A stretch of 64,000 nt of DNA from Vibrio alfacsensis (GCF_003544875.1 NZ_CP032093.1:1364001-1428000); one strand, 5' to 3'; shown: positions 10,268 to 18,687, counted from the stretch's first letter. Program-made: numbers and translations. The notes: generated by a model from the letters alone, not told the origin.

Positions 10268-10730
10268 GTATCAGACGTGCCCAGATTAGATGGGATTAAG
10301 ACGAGACATCAATTGTCCCATGACTCACAATCTTAAACAGTATCAGACGTGCCCAGATTAGATGGGATTAAGACTTTGTAAACGACGCATTTCTTTTCGG
10401 AACACACCAAATGTATCAGACGTGCCCAGATTAGATGGGATTAAGACCTGAGTTCATTATATTTCCTTACATTTCTTCTGCGATGTATCAGGCGTGCCCA
10501 GATTAGATGGGATTAAGACGACACTATTGATAGCACCCCACAGTAGGCGACGCTCAGTATCAGACGTGCCCAGATTAGATGGGATTAAGACAGAGATAGT
10601 CATCTCTGCTTTGATAGTATCAGCCGTATCAGACGTGCCCAGATTAGATGGGATTAAGACGTTTCATGCGACATCATAGTTAGATCAGTCATTACGTATC
10701 AGACGTGCCAAGATTAGATGGGATTTTCCT
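10268..10730 (+). CRISPR. CRISPR array, six full repeats plus one degenerate terminal repeat
   Basis: A 35-base repeat starting GTATCAGACGTGCCCAGATT and ending GGGATTAAGAC occurs at 10268, 10340, 10413, 10485, 10557 and 10626. Spacers are 37, 38, 37, 37, 34 and 35 bases. The fourth repeat has A to G at its seventh base (GTATCAGGCG). The last repeat at 10696 has C to A in the middle and loses the final AAGAC, which is replaced by TTCCT. The fifth spacer ends in GTATCAGCC, a partial copy of the repeat start. Orientation by the degenerate end is plus, the same direction as the cas genes. No cas1 or cas2 is in the window. Confidence 0.96.
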
Positions 10731-10768
10731 CAATTTCTTGCTCATGCTATTTGAGTGTTTTGCAAATG
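10714..10768 (+). repeat. Left copy of a two-part direct repeat flanking the GTPase-recombinase module
   Basis: TTAGATGGGATTTT (10714-10727) lies inside and just beyond the degenerate last CRISPR repeat, and GTGTTTTGCAAATG follows at 10755-10768. Both parts recur in the same order at 17522-17550, there separated by a single base and with one mismatch. They bracket about 6.8 kb holding two GTPases and three recombinase-module genes. A recombination-site role is inference. Confidence 0.55.
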
Positions 10769-10883
10769 TTTGACGAAATAACTGTATTACCATTCGTTTT
10801 ACCGCTATTACACAAATTTGTGGTGTTCTTCATTCAGCTTCCATCGCCTGTACTATTCCTCTCAGCAAGAAGAGGAATGCGTT

Positions 10884-11582
10884 ATGTCAATCAATGCACA
10901 AACTTATCGGTCTCGGGACATCAGTGCCCGTCTAGATGATGCAAAGTTACCCGTATTAGATGTCATGTTTACTGGCGTGACTGGTGCAGGTAAATCATCC
11001 ACAATCAATGCCTTATTTGGCTCCAACAAAGTGCTCGTTGGGCATGGGGTTGACCCCATGACGATGGAGCTTGATGCTTACTATCTACAAAATGCTTTTC
11101 GCGTTTGGGACACACCAGGTCTTGGCGATGGGGCAGAACAAGACCGTACTCATGAACGCAAGTTAATCGATTTGCTGTTTAAAACTTGGTCTGCTGATGG
11201 GGAAACCTACGGTTTTATCGATATGGTTATAGTCATCATCGAAGGCATTAACCGTGATATGGGCACGACTTACCGCTTACTGAGAAACACCATCCTACCT
11301 TGTATTAATGCCAATCGTGTGGTGGTTGCTATCAACCAAGCGGATGTGGCTCAAAAAGGTCGAGGTTGGGATCATAAAACCAATACACCGACAGTTCAGT
11401 TAACCGAATTCTTAGAGCAACAAGCGCTTTCTATTCAAAGAAGAATCAAAGAGAGCTGCGGAATCACGATCAATAAACCGATCTATTTTTCTGCAGAGCA
11501 TCGTTACAACCTAGATAAGTTGATGGATGCCATTATTGTCGCCATGCCATCAAATCGTCGCCAAATTACCGCTAGTGAATAA
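10884..11582 (+). CDS. YfjP/YeeP-like small GTPase, first of a tandem pair
   Basis: A 232-residue GTPase of the Era/YfjP-like group. The P-loop is GVTGAGKSST (about residues 31-40), the G3 motif DTPGLGDG, and the G4 motif NQAD; a C-terminal FSAEHRYNLDKL resembles the G5 (SA) region. No membrane segment or signal peptide. The ATG at 10884 has an AGAGGAA ribosome site eight to nine bases upstream and is preferred over an open stretch reaching back to 10818. It is followed after 12 bases by a paralogue, so both are likely one transcript. Related proteins sit in cryptic prophages of E. coli; function is unknown, and a defence role is only suggested by the island setting. Confidence 0.8.
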   Translation: MSINAQTYRSRDISARLDDAKLPVLDVMFTGVTGAGKSSTINALFGSNKVLVGHGVDPMTMELDAYYLQNAFRVWDTPGLGDGAEQDRTHERKLIDLLFKTWSADGETYGFIDMVIVIIEGINRDMGTTYRLLRNTILPCINANRVVVAINQADVAQKGRGWDHKTNTPTVQLTEFLEQQALSIQRRIKESCGITINKPIYFSAEHRYNLDKLMDAIIVAMPSNRRQITASE

Positions 11583-11594
11583 AGGAGTTATCTT

Positions 11595-12554
11595 ATGCAG
11601 GACAGCCAAAAAATGCTTGAAGCATTAAAGCTACAAATTCAAACCATGTATTTTGAACATGAGCAAGATAAGCAAACCATGTTGAGCAATATCCTCAAGA
11701 TTCAGCAGCAACATGTCAATATCTTGATTGTTGGTCCAACCGGTGTTGGAAAAAGCTCAACCATTAATGCGCTTTTTAAATGTGATAAGGCAGTAGTCGG
11801 TCGAGGCGTTGACCCAGAAACCATGCACATCGCTAAGTATGAGCTAGAGAATATCACTTTTTATGACAGCCCTGGCTTAGGCGATGGTATCGAACAAGAC
11901 AATCGCCATGCACAAGGCATTGTGGAGTTACTGTGTAAACTGGACGTGAATGGGGAACCGCTGATCGACTTAGTGTTAGTGCTTCTTGATGGTGGCTCTC
12001 GGGACTATGGTACGACTTATCAGTTACTTAAAAATGTCATTGTGCCTACATTGGATCAAGAGCGTTACGGCAGAATTTTAGTCGCGATTAACCAAGCTGA
12101 TATGGCGATGAAAGGGCGAGGTTGGGACTATGTATTAAATAGCCCAATGCCAGAGCTTAAAGAATTTTTGGATGCGAAAGTAGCCTCAACGGCAAAACGT
12201 ATTAAAGAGAGCACTGGTGTAGATATGACGCCGATTTATTATAGTGCTGGTTATCAAGATAAGTCTGGCAAACAACAACCATATAATATGGCAAAGTTAC
12301 TCCTTTTCATTGTTCAGCACATGCCAAAGCACAAGCGCTTTTCGCTTTCTGGTGAGGTAAGGCCAGATCCTGACATCTATGCTGCAGATGAAAACTCAAA
12401 AGGGCATTTGGAACAGACCAAGGCTAGTTTCTTAGATTCGTTAGTAAGCGCAGTTAGAAATGGAGTTTCCGTTGTGGCTGATGTTGTTACTGAGGTGGTC
12501 TCGAATGTAGTATCAAAAGCGGTAAGCTTTTTCCGTTCTCTTTTGCCTTGGTGA
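11595..12554 (+). CDS. YfjP/YeeP-like GTPase with C-terminal amphipathic tail
   Basis: Paralogue of the preceding gene, 319 residues. A helical N-terminus (about 1-40) leads into the P-loop GPTGVGKSST, the G3 motif DSPGLGDG and the G4 motif NQAD. Core similarity to the first GTPase is high, including shared GRGWD and AKRIKES-type segments. Beyond the G domain it carries about 70 extra residues ending in alternating Val/Ser repeats (VVADVVTEVVSNVVSKAV) and FFRSLLPW, which could form an amphipathic, membrane-touching helix. The ribosome site AAGGAG lies before ATG 11595. A two-GTPase unit in which one partner reaches the membrane is an inference. Confidence 0.8.
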   Translation: MQDSQKMLEALKLQIQTMYFEHEQDKQTMLSNILKIQQQHVNILIVGPTGVGKSSTINALFKCDKAVVGRGVDPETMHIAKYELENITFYDSPGLGDGIEQDNRHAQGIVELLCKLDVNGEPLIDLVLVLLDGGSRDYGTTYQLLKNVIVPTLDQERYGRILVAINQADMAMKGRGWDYVLNSPMPELKEFLDAKVASTAKRIKESTGVDMTPIYYSAGYQDKSGKQQPYNMAKLLLFIVQHMPKHKRFSLSGEVRPDPDIYAADENSKGHLEQTKASFLDSLVSAVRNGVSVVADVVTEVVSNVVSKAVSFFRSLLPW

Positions 12555-12683
12555 CCAGTGCATGACCAGAATTGAAAGTCACTCTGTTGAGAAGTCGCTT
12601 TCTGACAAGTGAGAAATATTATCAGTTCGTATATTTTCGGCAACAAGACTTAGTATAAAATACATTGTATCAAACAAGCTGAG

Positions 12684-13058
12684 CTATATTAGCTTTTCAC
12701 GCTTAACGTAGGTGACAATTTGATACGTGTGAGAATAGGTTTTCTCAGTCAAATGCTCGATTAGGTGCATGGTTTGAGTCGCGGAAAGCTTGCTTTGGCT
12801 TCCGCTATTTTCAGGCTTAAGTTTTTCAGAAAGAACATAATCACTGAGATGATGAGCAACAGTCGATTCGTGAATACGAAGAGCTTGAGAAATCATCGCC
12901 TGACTCCCACCTTCAGACGCAAGTAAAACCGCTTTGATGCGGTAATGCACTCGACCATTACAAGTTGAATCGTGCATATCTTCGAGTTGTTGTTTCTGTT
13001 GAGGAGTCAGTATTATTTTTATGGCGCGTAGCATGATTCTGATTTTATGAGAAATCAA
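12684..13058 (-). pseudogene. IS630-family transposase N-terminal remnant
   Basis: A 124-residue piece (better start MLRAIKIILTPQQ at 13034) with the helix-turn-helix part of IS630-type transposases: LTPQQKQQLEDMH, IKAVLLASEGGSQAMISQAL and the linker LTEKTYSHTYQIVTYVK. It ends just where a DDE catalytic domain should begin, so more than half the protein is absent. No terminal inverted repeats were seen next to it. It lies between the GTPase pair and the recombinase genes and marks past transposition in the module. Confidence 0.7.
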
Positions 13059-13109
13059 GCATCTTCAATGATCACGGGTATATAGATCTCATTGGGATCT
13101 AACGCGGTT

Positions 13110-13784
13110 CTATCCTTGCTCCAATGCAACTAGAGTTACATTGAGGTAACAACCTAGCTTTGTGATATCTGCAATAGCGTGAACGGTTAAGTGATGAAAA
13201 GCGCCTTGGCAAAATGCGTCAAGAATCGGCGCTGCATCTTGGTTTTGCATTTGAGTAACAGCACATTGTATTTGTTGTCCCTCATACGTAAAGCGGATCG
13301 CAAGTAAGCGATGCGATTGTTCACTGTCGTATATCAATTCAATGCGAGTTATACAATGAAATACAATTGCTTCGCGCTCTTTGTAACATAAGTTCAGTTC
13401 TTCATAGTATTGCTTGGCTACAATGTCGCCAATTCGACTTAGGTTCTTTAACCCTGCTCGTGCCCGGCGTTTCTCGGCGTATCGGTGAGTTTCGCTACAC
13501 TCTGACGTAACATCAATCATATGATCTTTCCATTCGTAAATATGTTCGATCAATGAATCCAGAGAATCTATCGTCTCAGGCAGTTTTCTAGTATCTAACA
13601 AGAGCACTAATGTGGTGCCATCTTGGATGCGATATTTTAGATCGATCAGCGCACGACCAAGAGATTTCTGAAGTACAAGCTCAACAGCACTCATTTCTCC
13701 TCGTGATAATTCGCTTTTTGTTGTTCCCAACGCAGCGTAAAAATCGCTGAGGGGGATCGCCAGTGTGATTTGTGTCTCTGTCAT
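13110..13784 (-). CDS. Unknown 224-residue protein, third gene of the recombinase module
   Basis: No recognised domain. The protein is soluble-looking and mixed helix/strand, with a basic helical centre (YAEKRRARAGLKNLSRI) and no membrane segment. It follows the two recombinase-like genes on the same strand after 64 bases, so it is likely part of their transcript and function. Three-gene recombinase modules often end in a small accessory DNA-binding or directionality protein (for example TnpC of Tn554, or GmtX of Gamma-Mobile-Trio elements); the match here is by position only. Confidence 0.6.
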   Translation of the reverse strand: MTETQITLAIPLSDFYAALGTTKSELSRGEMSAVELVLQKSLGRALIDLKYRIQDGTTLVLLLDTRKLPETIDSLDSLIEHIYEWKDHMIDVTSECSETHRYAEKRRARAGLKNLSRIGDIVAKQYYEELNLCYKEREAIVFHCITRIELIYDSEQSHRLLAIRFTYEGQQIQCAVTQMQNQDAAPILDAFCQGAFHHLTVHAIADITKLGCYLNVTLVALEQG

Positions 13785-13848
13785 GTTGTCACCTCATTTA
13801 GTCCATAACGAGGTTCATTACGTAACGCTTAACAATGTACTCATCTAG

Positions 13849-15237
13849 TTACGTTTTTAAACTGATCGACTGCATCACACACAAAGCAGCGGCAATGTGT
13901 CCATTGCGGTTTTTCATCTGACCAATTTGTACGTACTTACCCTCACGTACGCGGTATTCCCAACCGAGTGCCTGCATGAATTGGACAAACTCAATTACTC
14001 GCACCGGTTCTCGCAAACGACCTCGCGGTTGGACTCGACTTAACCAGGCCTCATATATCTGCCAGCGTGTGCTATTTGGCAAACGCTCAAGGAACGTTAA
14101 CCACTGATGGGTAGGCGCTTTGGCGAGCAAGAATTCGGTTTGCTTGAGGTTGAGCTCGACACAACGTGCTTCGCGTTCTAGCGCTTGTCGAAAATCCATC
14201 TCCTTTGAATTCGTCAATTTTACTAGCCACCCTAGGGCTTGACTGACGAGTGTATCGTTGTAAGTTGACGACGATATAAGGGGCGTGACTAGCGGTGAAT
14301 GATGCCTAGTGTCCAATATTTTCAGCGAGCCTATCGGTAACCCTGATGGATGTGTTTTGGCTCGTGCTCGATAAGTCGATAATGGAATGGTTAACAAGGC
14401 AGCAATGGTGCGCTGGCTGAGACACTGAGCCTGAGAATTATGGTAAAAACGCACAATAGGCAGGGTGCAGATGTAGTATTTCATCGTGGTCGCGATGTTG
14501 GCATGCCCAAGACTCACACTGAGGGCTTTTAGTATCGCTTCATCTTCGTAACCACGTAGACACCAATCAGCGACGAGCTGAGCACGGGCAATCACGATTG
14601 AGCGTCCAAAGTACACCTCGAGCACCGGAAGATGCACGTCCATCACAAGTAAGTAGTGAAAATTGGCATAACTTCGTCGCAGCGCATAAGCGCTTAGATT
14701 CGAATTGCCCGTCAGCGTTTTTAATCCAAAGCTGAGTAGTTCTACGTTCACTCGTGCAAAGAGTGGGGGCAGTCCTACCGTTTTTTGCAGCAATGAACGT
14801 AATTGCTGCAGTTGATTTTGCTCCACGTCGGTGAGGTTGTGAGCCATCATCACCACACGGTTGCCTTTTACGCTTTTAGCTCGATACCCGTTTTGACTGG
14901 TGATGCGTATGGTCTCCCCCGAGCTACTGATCGAGTCTGCTGTGAGCAAGCATAACTCGTTTGGTCTCAATCCTCCTTTGTACATCAAGATCGCAGCACA
15001 GGTGTAAAGCAGATGGTCAGCCTCGCCTAGTGAGGTTTGTAGTGTTATCCAGTGGAGCAATCGTCGATATTGATGGGGCCAGACAAGCTCTTTATTTTGT
15101 GGCTTCACTTTCGATTTTGCACCGGAGGGGAGTTGAAAGTTTTCATCACCTAGGCAAGTGAAGATGCCGCGTATGGCGGCTTGCATACTCTCTTTGGTCT
15201 GGGTGTTTAGCCCATCAGTCAGTATGCATTGCTGCAT
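13849..15237 (-). CDS. Tyrosine-recombinase-like protein, second gene of module
   Basis: A 462-residue protein with a tyrosine-recombinase catalytic region. Box 1 arginine is in YKGGLRPNELCLLT, the box 2 region is YALRRSYANF (the usual His before LR is Tyr here), and the end is SLGHANIATTMKYY with the GH and a candidate nucleophile Tyr. After the catalytic part come about 180 further residues, including a helix-turn-helix-like stretch LSQRTIAALLTIPLSTYRARAK, which is unusual for integrases. Its start overlaps the end of the 739-residue gene by 19 bases, indicating translational coupling. The protein is an integrase-like strand-exchange enzyme or a partner of one. Confidence 0.72.
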   Translation of the reverse strand: MQQCILTDGLNTQTKESMQAAIRGIFTCLGDENFQLPSGAKSKVKPQNKELVWPHQYRRLLHWITLQTSLGEADHLLYTCAAILMYKGGLRPNELCLLTADSISSSGETIRITSQNGYRAKSVKGNRVVMMAHNLTDVEQNQLQQLRSLLQKTVGLPPLFARVNVELLSFGLKTLTGNSNLSAYALRRSYANFHYLLVMDVHLPVLEVYFGRSIVIARAQLVADWCLRGYEDEAILKALSVSLGHANIATTMKYYICTLPIVRFYHNSQAQCLSQRTIAALLTIPLSTYRARAKTHPSGLPIGSLKILDTRHHSPLVTPLISSSTYNDTLVSQALGWLVKLTNSKEMDFRQALEREARCVELNLKQTEFLLAKAPTHQWLTFLERLPNSTRWQIYEAWLSRVQPRGRLREPVRVIEFVQFMQALGWEYRVREGKYVQIGQMKNRNGHIAAALCVMQSISLKT

Positions 15238-17438
15238 TTTTGATAGTATGCACTCAATATATCTTCAGATAATAATGACACATTAGTCTCACTTCCCATT
15301 AAGTCAATCATGCGTTTGTATACTTTGCCATACTCAGTTCGCCACGTGTTGCCTGCAATATTGCGAGCGTAATTTCTCTTTCGAGCGACCATTTTTTTGT
15401 ACATGTAGTGGTATATCGCACCTTCAATATTGTTCAGTTGGATGTCGACTAAGTTCAGCAACTCTGTCGTTGAATTGGGGCGATTATTGATTACGGAAAA
15501 TATACTCAGCAAATGCTGTTGGAATATTTGTTCAGGCGCCGTGTGCTGGTGGGAGGCTAGTTTATCGACCAGCAGTTTGATCCGCTTTAGACTTGGCGCC
15601 ATAGGTTTATGGATAATTGATTGATATTGTTTTAGTTGGTTGGGCAATAACGGTGGCAGTTCCGAAAACCAAGAGGTCAGACATGCCTCAGAGAGAAAAT
15701 TGTTGGTGCTAGAATAGGCTTGAACATGGGCCCACATTCTATCGCCAATGGATGTTTGTTGAGGCGATAAGGCATACGATTTTGCGCGTTTTGCCGCGGC
15801 TTGCCAGCGTGAGGAGGGAACTTGGTTAAATAACGCGAGTTGTTCATCGGTGAGGAAGTCGAGAAATGAATCATTCACGATTAAATGATGAAAACCCTGA
15901 TGGCTTTCAATGTGAGTGGTGTATTGCGTGAGTTTGTTCAATATGGGGCGGGGCAGATTGAAAGCGAGTTGTAGAGCGAGCGCATCCTCCCAACGCGCTT
16001 GTTTTACTAAAATCGGTAGCATTTGAGAGAGTGGTATTGATGAGTTTAGCGCTCGATGCTGAAGCCCAAATTCATTACGTTGTATGTGCTCGATGGCTGC
16101 AATCATGTTGGGTTCGGCACATGACGCTAATATATCTTTATTGGGTAAGTGTGCTTTGTCTGGGCGGTGGCCCAATAGTGTAACCCCCCATCGCCCAGCA
16201 TTATGTGTCCTGAGCAAGCTAGCCATGGCATGGCGAAACACATTGGAGGGCAAGTGTTCGCCGTCAAACAGTACAGCATTAATGTCTATGCGTGATAGTG
16301 GTCTTGCTTGCTTAGTTAAAGAGTCGAGCAGGAATAAACCTTTTTGGGGAATATCGATATGCCAGCGGGCGCGCAGAAACTCACGAACCTCGGAGAGTTG
16401 CATAACAACAGCTCGGGTTATGTTGCTCATCGGCAAATTACGCTCAGGATGAAGTTTATCAACGTTTTTATCTAAGACAGTGACCCATGGTTTGTTCGTG
16501 TCTGATAAGACAGATTCGAGCACCTCAGGGGCGGGGCGCCGTAAAGCAAAATTCGTCGCCAGCGCCACATAGGCTTCGATTGTGATAGCGTTAAAACAGT
16601 CGATTAATTTTGCTTTCGAGTACCCTTGCCACCGTTCATTAACAGGAAAGGTCTCATAATGTGATGAAAAGTGTTCTGCAATCATACGAGGACGAATAAG
16701 CAAAGGACTACCCACATAACCAACAACGTCTTCAGGGACATGAAGCAACTGACCAAAAATACGCGTCATGGCATCGCACCATACGTTTATTAATTGCTGT
16801 TTTTCTAGCGTTACGTAATATAAATGGTGTTGTGAACTGAACCCAGAATGGCCCGTCAGTGCAAAAGCGACTTCTTTATCACTGAGTTCCGTCAGTGCCA
16901 TCGAGAGCCAGCAGTGAAAAAAGGCGTGCCCGCGCCGCTTAGGGAGTAATTGCATCGGCATCAGTTCATACAATTTTTGCCATAAGGTTGGCCAAGATGG
17001 GGGAAGCAACTCCGAGAGGCAAAAATGCTGTCGATTTTTTAGTTGCGAGCAGTTGCGCAAGATACGTGAAATAAAAGCCGGAATAGGCAGTTCAAGATGT
17101 TGATCTGTGTCGTACAAAAATGAAGAGCGGATAGGTTTCGCAGCGCCACTTGGTAGGAGATATTTTTTTACATATCGTTCGGTAGAGAGGTTGACATGTT
17201 CGTCTGCTTGCGTATCCCAAGATAAGCACAATGATTCATTAGGTCCTCTTCCTGTGATCAACATAAGAGCGCACCCAGCAATAAAACGTTGTTCACGCTC
17301 CGGTTTGCTCCCAACAGAATGCCAAAGGTGCTGTTGAAAAGCCCTTTCTTCATCGCGAGTGGGGTAAGTAAATAAGTTGTGATTAGCGAACACGAACTCT
17401 GGTCGTATTCTGTTCTCATCGTAGATGGTTGATGTCAT
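15219..17438 (-). CDS. Large recombinase-like protein with two motif sets, first gene of module
   Basis: A 739-residue protein, long for an integrase. A box 1-like sequence GRGPNESLCLSW sits near residue 59. A first box 2/3-like stretch reads RRGHAFFHCWLSMAL then FALTGHSGFSSQHHLYYVT, retaining GH and Tyr but not a clear HxxR. A second stretch near residue 395 reads VFRHAMASLLRTH then LLGHRPDKAHL, again like boxes 2 and 3. This suggests a duplicated catalytic fold or one active and one decayed half. It is the promoter-proximal gene of a three-gene minus-strand unit and starts 84 bases from a repeat that recurs beyond the GTPase pair. Recombinase family likely; activity unproven. Confidence 0.65.
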   Translation of the reverse strand: MTSTIYDENRIRPEFVFANHNLFTYPTRDEERAFQQHLWHSVGSKPEREQRFIAGCALMLITGRGPNESLCLSWDTQADEHVNLSTERYVKKYLLPSGAAKPIRSSFLYDTDQHLELPIPAFISRILRNCSQLKNRQHFCLSELLPPSWPTLWQKLYELMPMQLLPKRRGHAFFHCWLSMALTELSDKEVAFALTGHSGFSSQHHLYYVTLEKQQLINVWCDAMTRIFGQLLHVPEDVVGYVGSPLLIRPRMIAEHFSSHYETFPVNERWQGYSKAKLIDCFNAITIEAYVALATNFALRRPAPEVLESVLSDTNKPWVTVLDKNVDKLHPERNLPMSNITRAVVMQLSEVREFLRARWHIDIPQKGLFLLDSLTKQARPLSRIDINAVLFDGEHLPSNVFRHAMASLLRTHNAGRWGVTLLGHRPDKAHLPNKDILASCAEPNMIAAIEHIQRNEFGLQHRALNSSIPLSQMLPILVKQARWEDALALQLAFNLPRPILNKLTQYTTHIESHQGFHHLIVNDSFLDFLTDEQLALFNQVPSSRWQAAAKRAKSYALSPQQTSIGDRMWAHVQAYSSTNNFLSEACLTSWFSELPPLLPNQLKQYQSIIHKPMAPSLKRIKLLVDKLASHQHTAPEQIFQQHLLSIFSVINNRPNSTTELLNLVDIQLNNIEGAIYHYMYKKMVARKRNYARNIAGNTWRTEYGKVYKRMIDLMGSETNVSLLSEDILSAYYQKCSNAY

Positions 17439-17521
17439 GGTAAGCTCCCTTACAACGTCTCATATGTAAGGGGAAACTAGGTAAACATTTTGTGTTTGTG
17501 CAAAATAAGAATGCAACATCG

Positions 17522-17550
17522 TTAGATGGGATTTTGGTGTTTTACAAATG
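17522..17550 (+). repeat. Right copy of the two-part direct repeat
   Basis: TTAGATGGGATTTT followed after one base by GTGTTTTACAAATG. The first 14 bases equal positions 10714-10727 and the second part matches 10755-10768 with one mismatch. It lies 84 bases upstream of the first recombinase gene, where an att site for that module would be expected. Confidence 0.55.
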
Positions 17551-17621
17551 CACTCCAAACCAAAGGAGGGGGACTCGACTGCTCATCGCGAAAAAACAAC
17601 CGCCTGCAATCAATAGGAAAG

Positions 17622-17949
17622 CTTAGGGCAAACTTAATGACAGAGAGCTAGCGCTTGCTTTACAACCAGAAAATACTGAAATGAAAGGTGCCCGCTCTAA
17701 GTTTATCTGCGCAGTGAGTTGGCTGAATGGCTGTATGAGAAGTACCAATGCGATTTCGTGCTGCTGTTTAATCATCGCAGGGATGGGTTCACTCTGAGTT
17801 TGCGCTCGAAGAAAGGCTCAGGCACGGTGGTGGATGAAATTGCTTGCCGATTCAATGGTAATGGTCATGAGCACGCAGCGGGTTGTTTTGTTGCAAGTTT
17901 AGATTCTATTGGGACAAAACTCGACGATCCACTGGTTGAGCTTGTTTAA
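17622..17949 (+). pseudogene. DHH-family phosphoesterase C-terminal fragment
   Basis: Only the C-terminal DHHA1-like part is left: LALQPENTEMKGARSK in one frame, then VYLRSELAEWLYEKYQ to the end in another, with one base missing around 17695-17701. The motif FTLSLRSKKGSG then FNGNGHEHAAGC is the glycine-rich nucleotide/RNA-binding end of DHH proteins. No DHH catalytic half exists upstream, where the recombinase module lies instead. It may be the remains of a gene cut when the module or its neighbours arrived. Confidence 0.65.
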
Positions 17950-17962
17950 CCGATTCGCCACT

Positions 17963-18064
17963 AAAAAATCAGCAAACTGCCGACTTTTTAGTGATGCCCG
18001 ATTTAACTTCTCGTTTGCTAAGGCTGGACTTATCTAGAAAGCGTTCCAGTACGCTAAAAAGTCG
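17963..18064. repeat. Nested inverted repeats
   Basis: The 13-base sequence GCCGACTTTTTAG near 17980 is exactly reversed as CTAAAAAGTCGGC near 18053, and ACTAAAAA/TTTTTAGT forms a second smaller palindrome at the left end. One arm could act as a terminator for the small minus-strand gene; the pair could also be a recombination or mobile-element end. Confidence 0.45.
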
Positions 18065-18242
18065 GCCTGATGACGAATTGAAAGAACGTTAATCCTAGAA
18101 CGAGCAAAATTACGCCCAAGACGTTTGCTAAGAAGTCCAGCTCTAATTTTTTTAATAAAAGGGCTGGTGAGAACCAAATAATAAATATGGCAGATATCAC
18201 ATTCATTATTCCGCGGCCAATCGATACTATAATGTCACCCAT
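18054..18242 (-). CDS. Small two-helix membrane protein, unknown
   Basis: A 62-residue hydrophobic protein with two likely membrane helices (about 9-28 and 37-59) joined by a short charged LLKKLELDF segment. No family recognised. The coding end touches an inverted repeat that could stop transcription. Small membrane proteins of this kind are common in accessory DNA, including phage and toxin loci, but nothing here fixes a role. Confidence 0.45.
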   Translation of the reverse strand: MGDIIVSIGRGIMNVISAIFIIWFSPALLLKKLELDFLANVLGVILLVLGLTFFQFVIRPTF

Positions 18243-18431
18243 AGTCCATGATGCCTAAGGTGGTTAAGAATGGTAAATATATAGCACTTAGAAATTTGAA
18301 AAGTCAAGATGCGCATATTATTGACATAAACATCAAAACAAATAAGCTCTTTAATTAAGGAATTGTCAATAATAACGAATTATATTGAACATTATTTTAA
18401 ATCGTTACTGCATCAATAGGGATAATTAGTG

Positions 18432-18602
18432 GTGTATTTACGGCCTATTCTTGTTGTGCCAGATTCATGCTCTCGTTTCGTCGTTACGCTGCTCGTTCTA
18501 TTCGACGCGATGAGTGTTGCTAACTTGCTTTTCGAATCAGCCATTCTAGTGTCATTTACCGTGCTGTTTTCTGGAATTTTTGCGGGTTTGCGCTATTTTT
18601 AG
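18432..18602 (+). CDS. Possible small membrane protein
   Basis: A 56-residue GTG-started frame reading VYLRPILVVPDSCSRF then a hydrophobic stretch VVTLLVLFDAMSVANLLF and SFTVLFSGIFAGLRYF. A weak AGGGA lies about nine bases upstream. Two membrane helices are plausible. Could be a remnant of a longer gene; little else supports it. Confidence 0.3.
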   Translation: MYLRPILVVPDSCSRFVVTLLVLFDAMSVANLLFESAILVSFTVLFSGIFAGLRYF

Positions 18603-18687
18603 GCAACTGTGTGCATGATAAAATGACAGTCTGTGTGGGGTGGTTGTGTTGCGCCATTTTCAAATTAGCAATAAGGACATTTTAATT

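Noticed and set aside
10494..10679. Open frame across the CRISPR array
   Set aside because: Arises from the repeat sequence itself and has no start signal.
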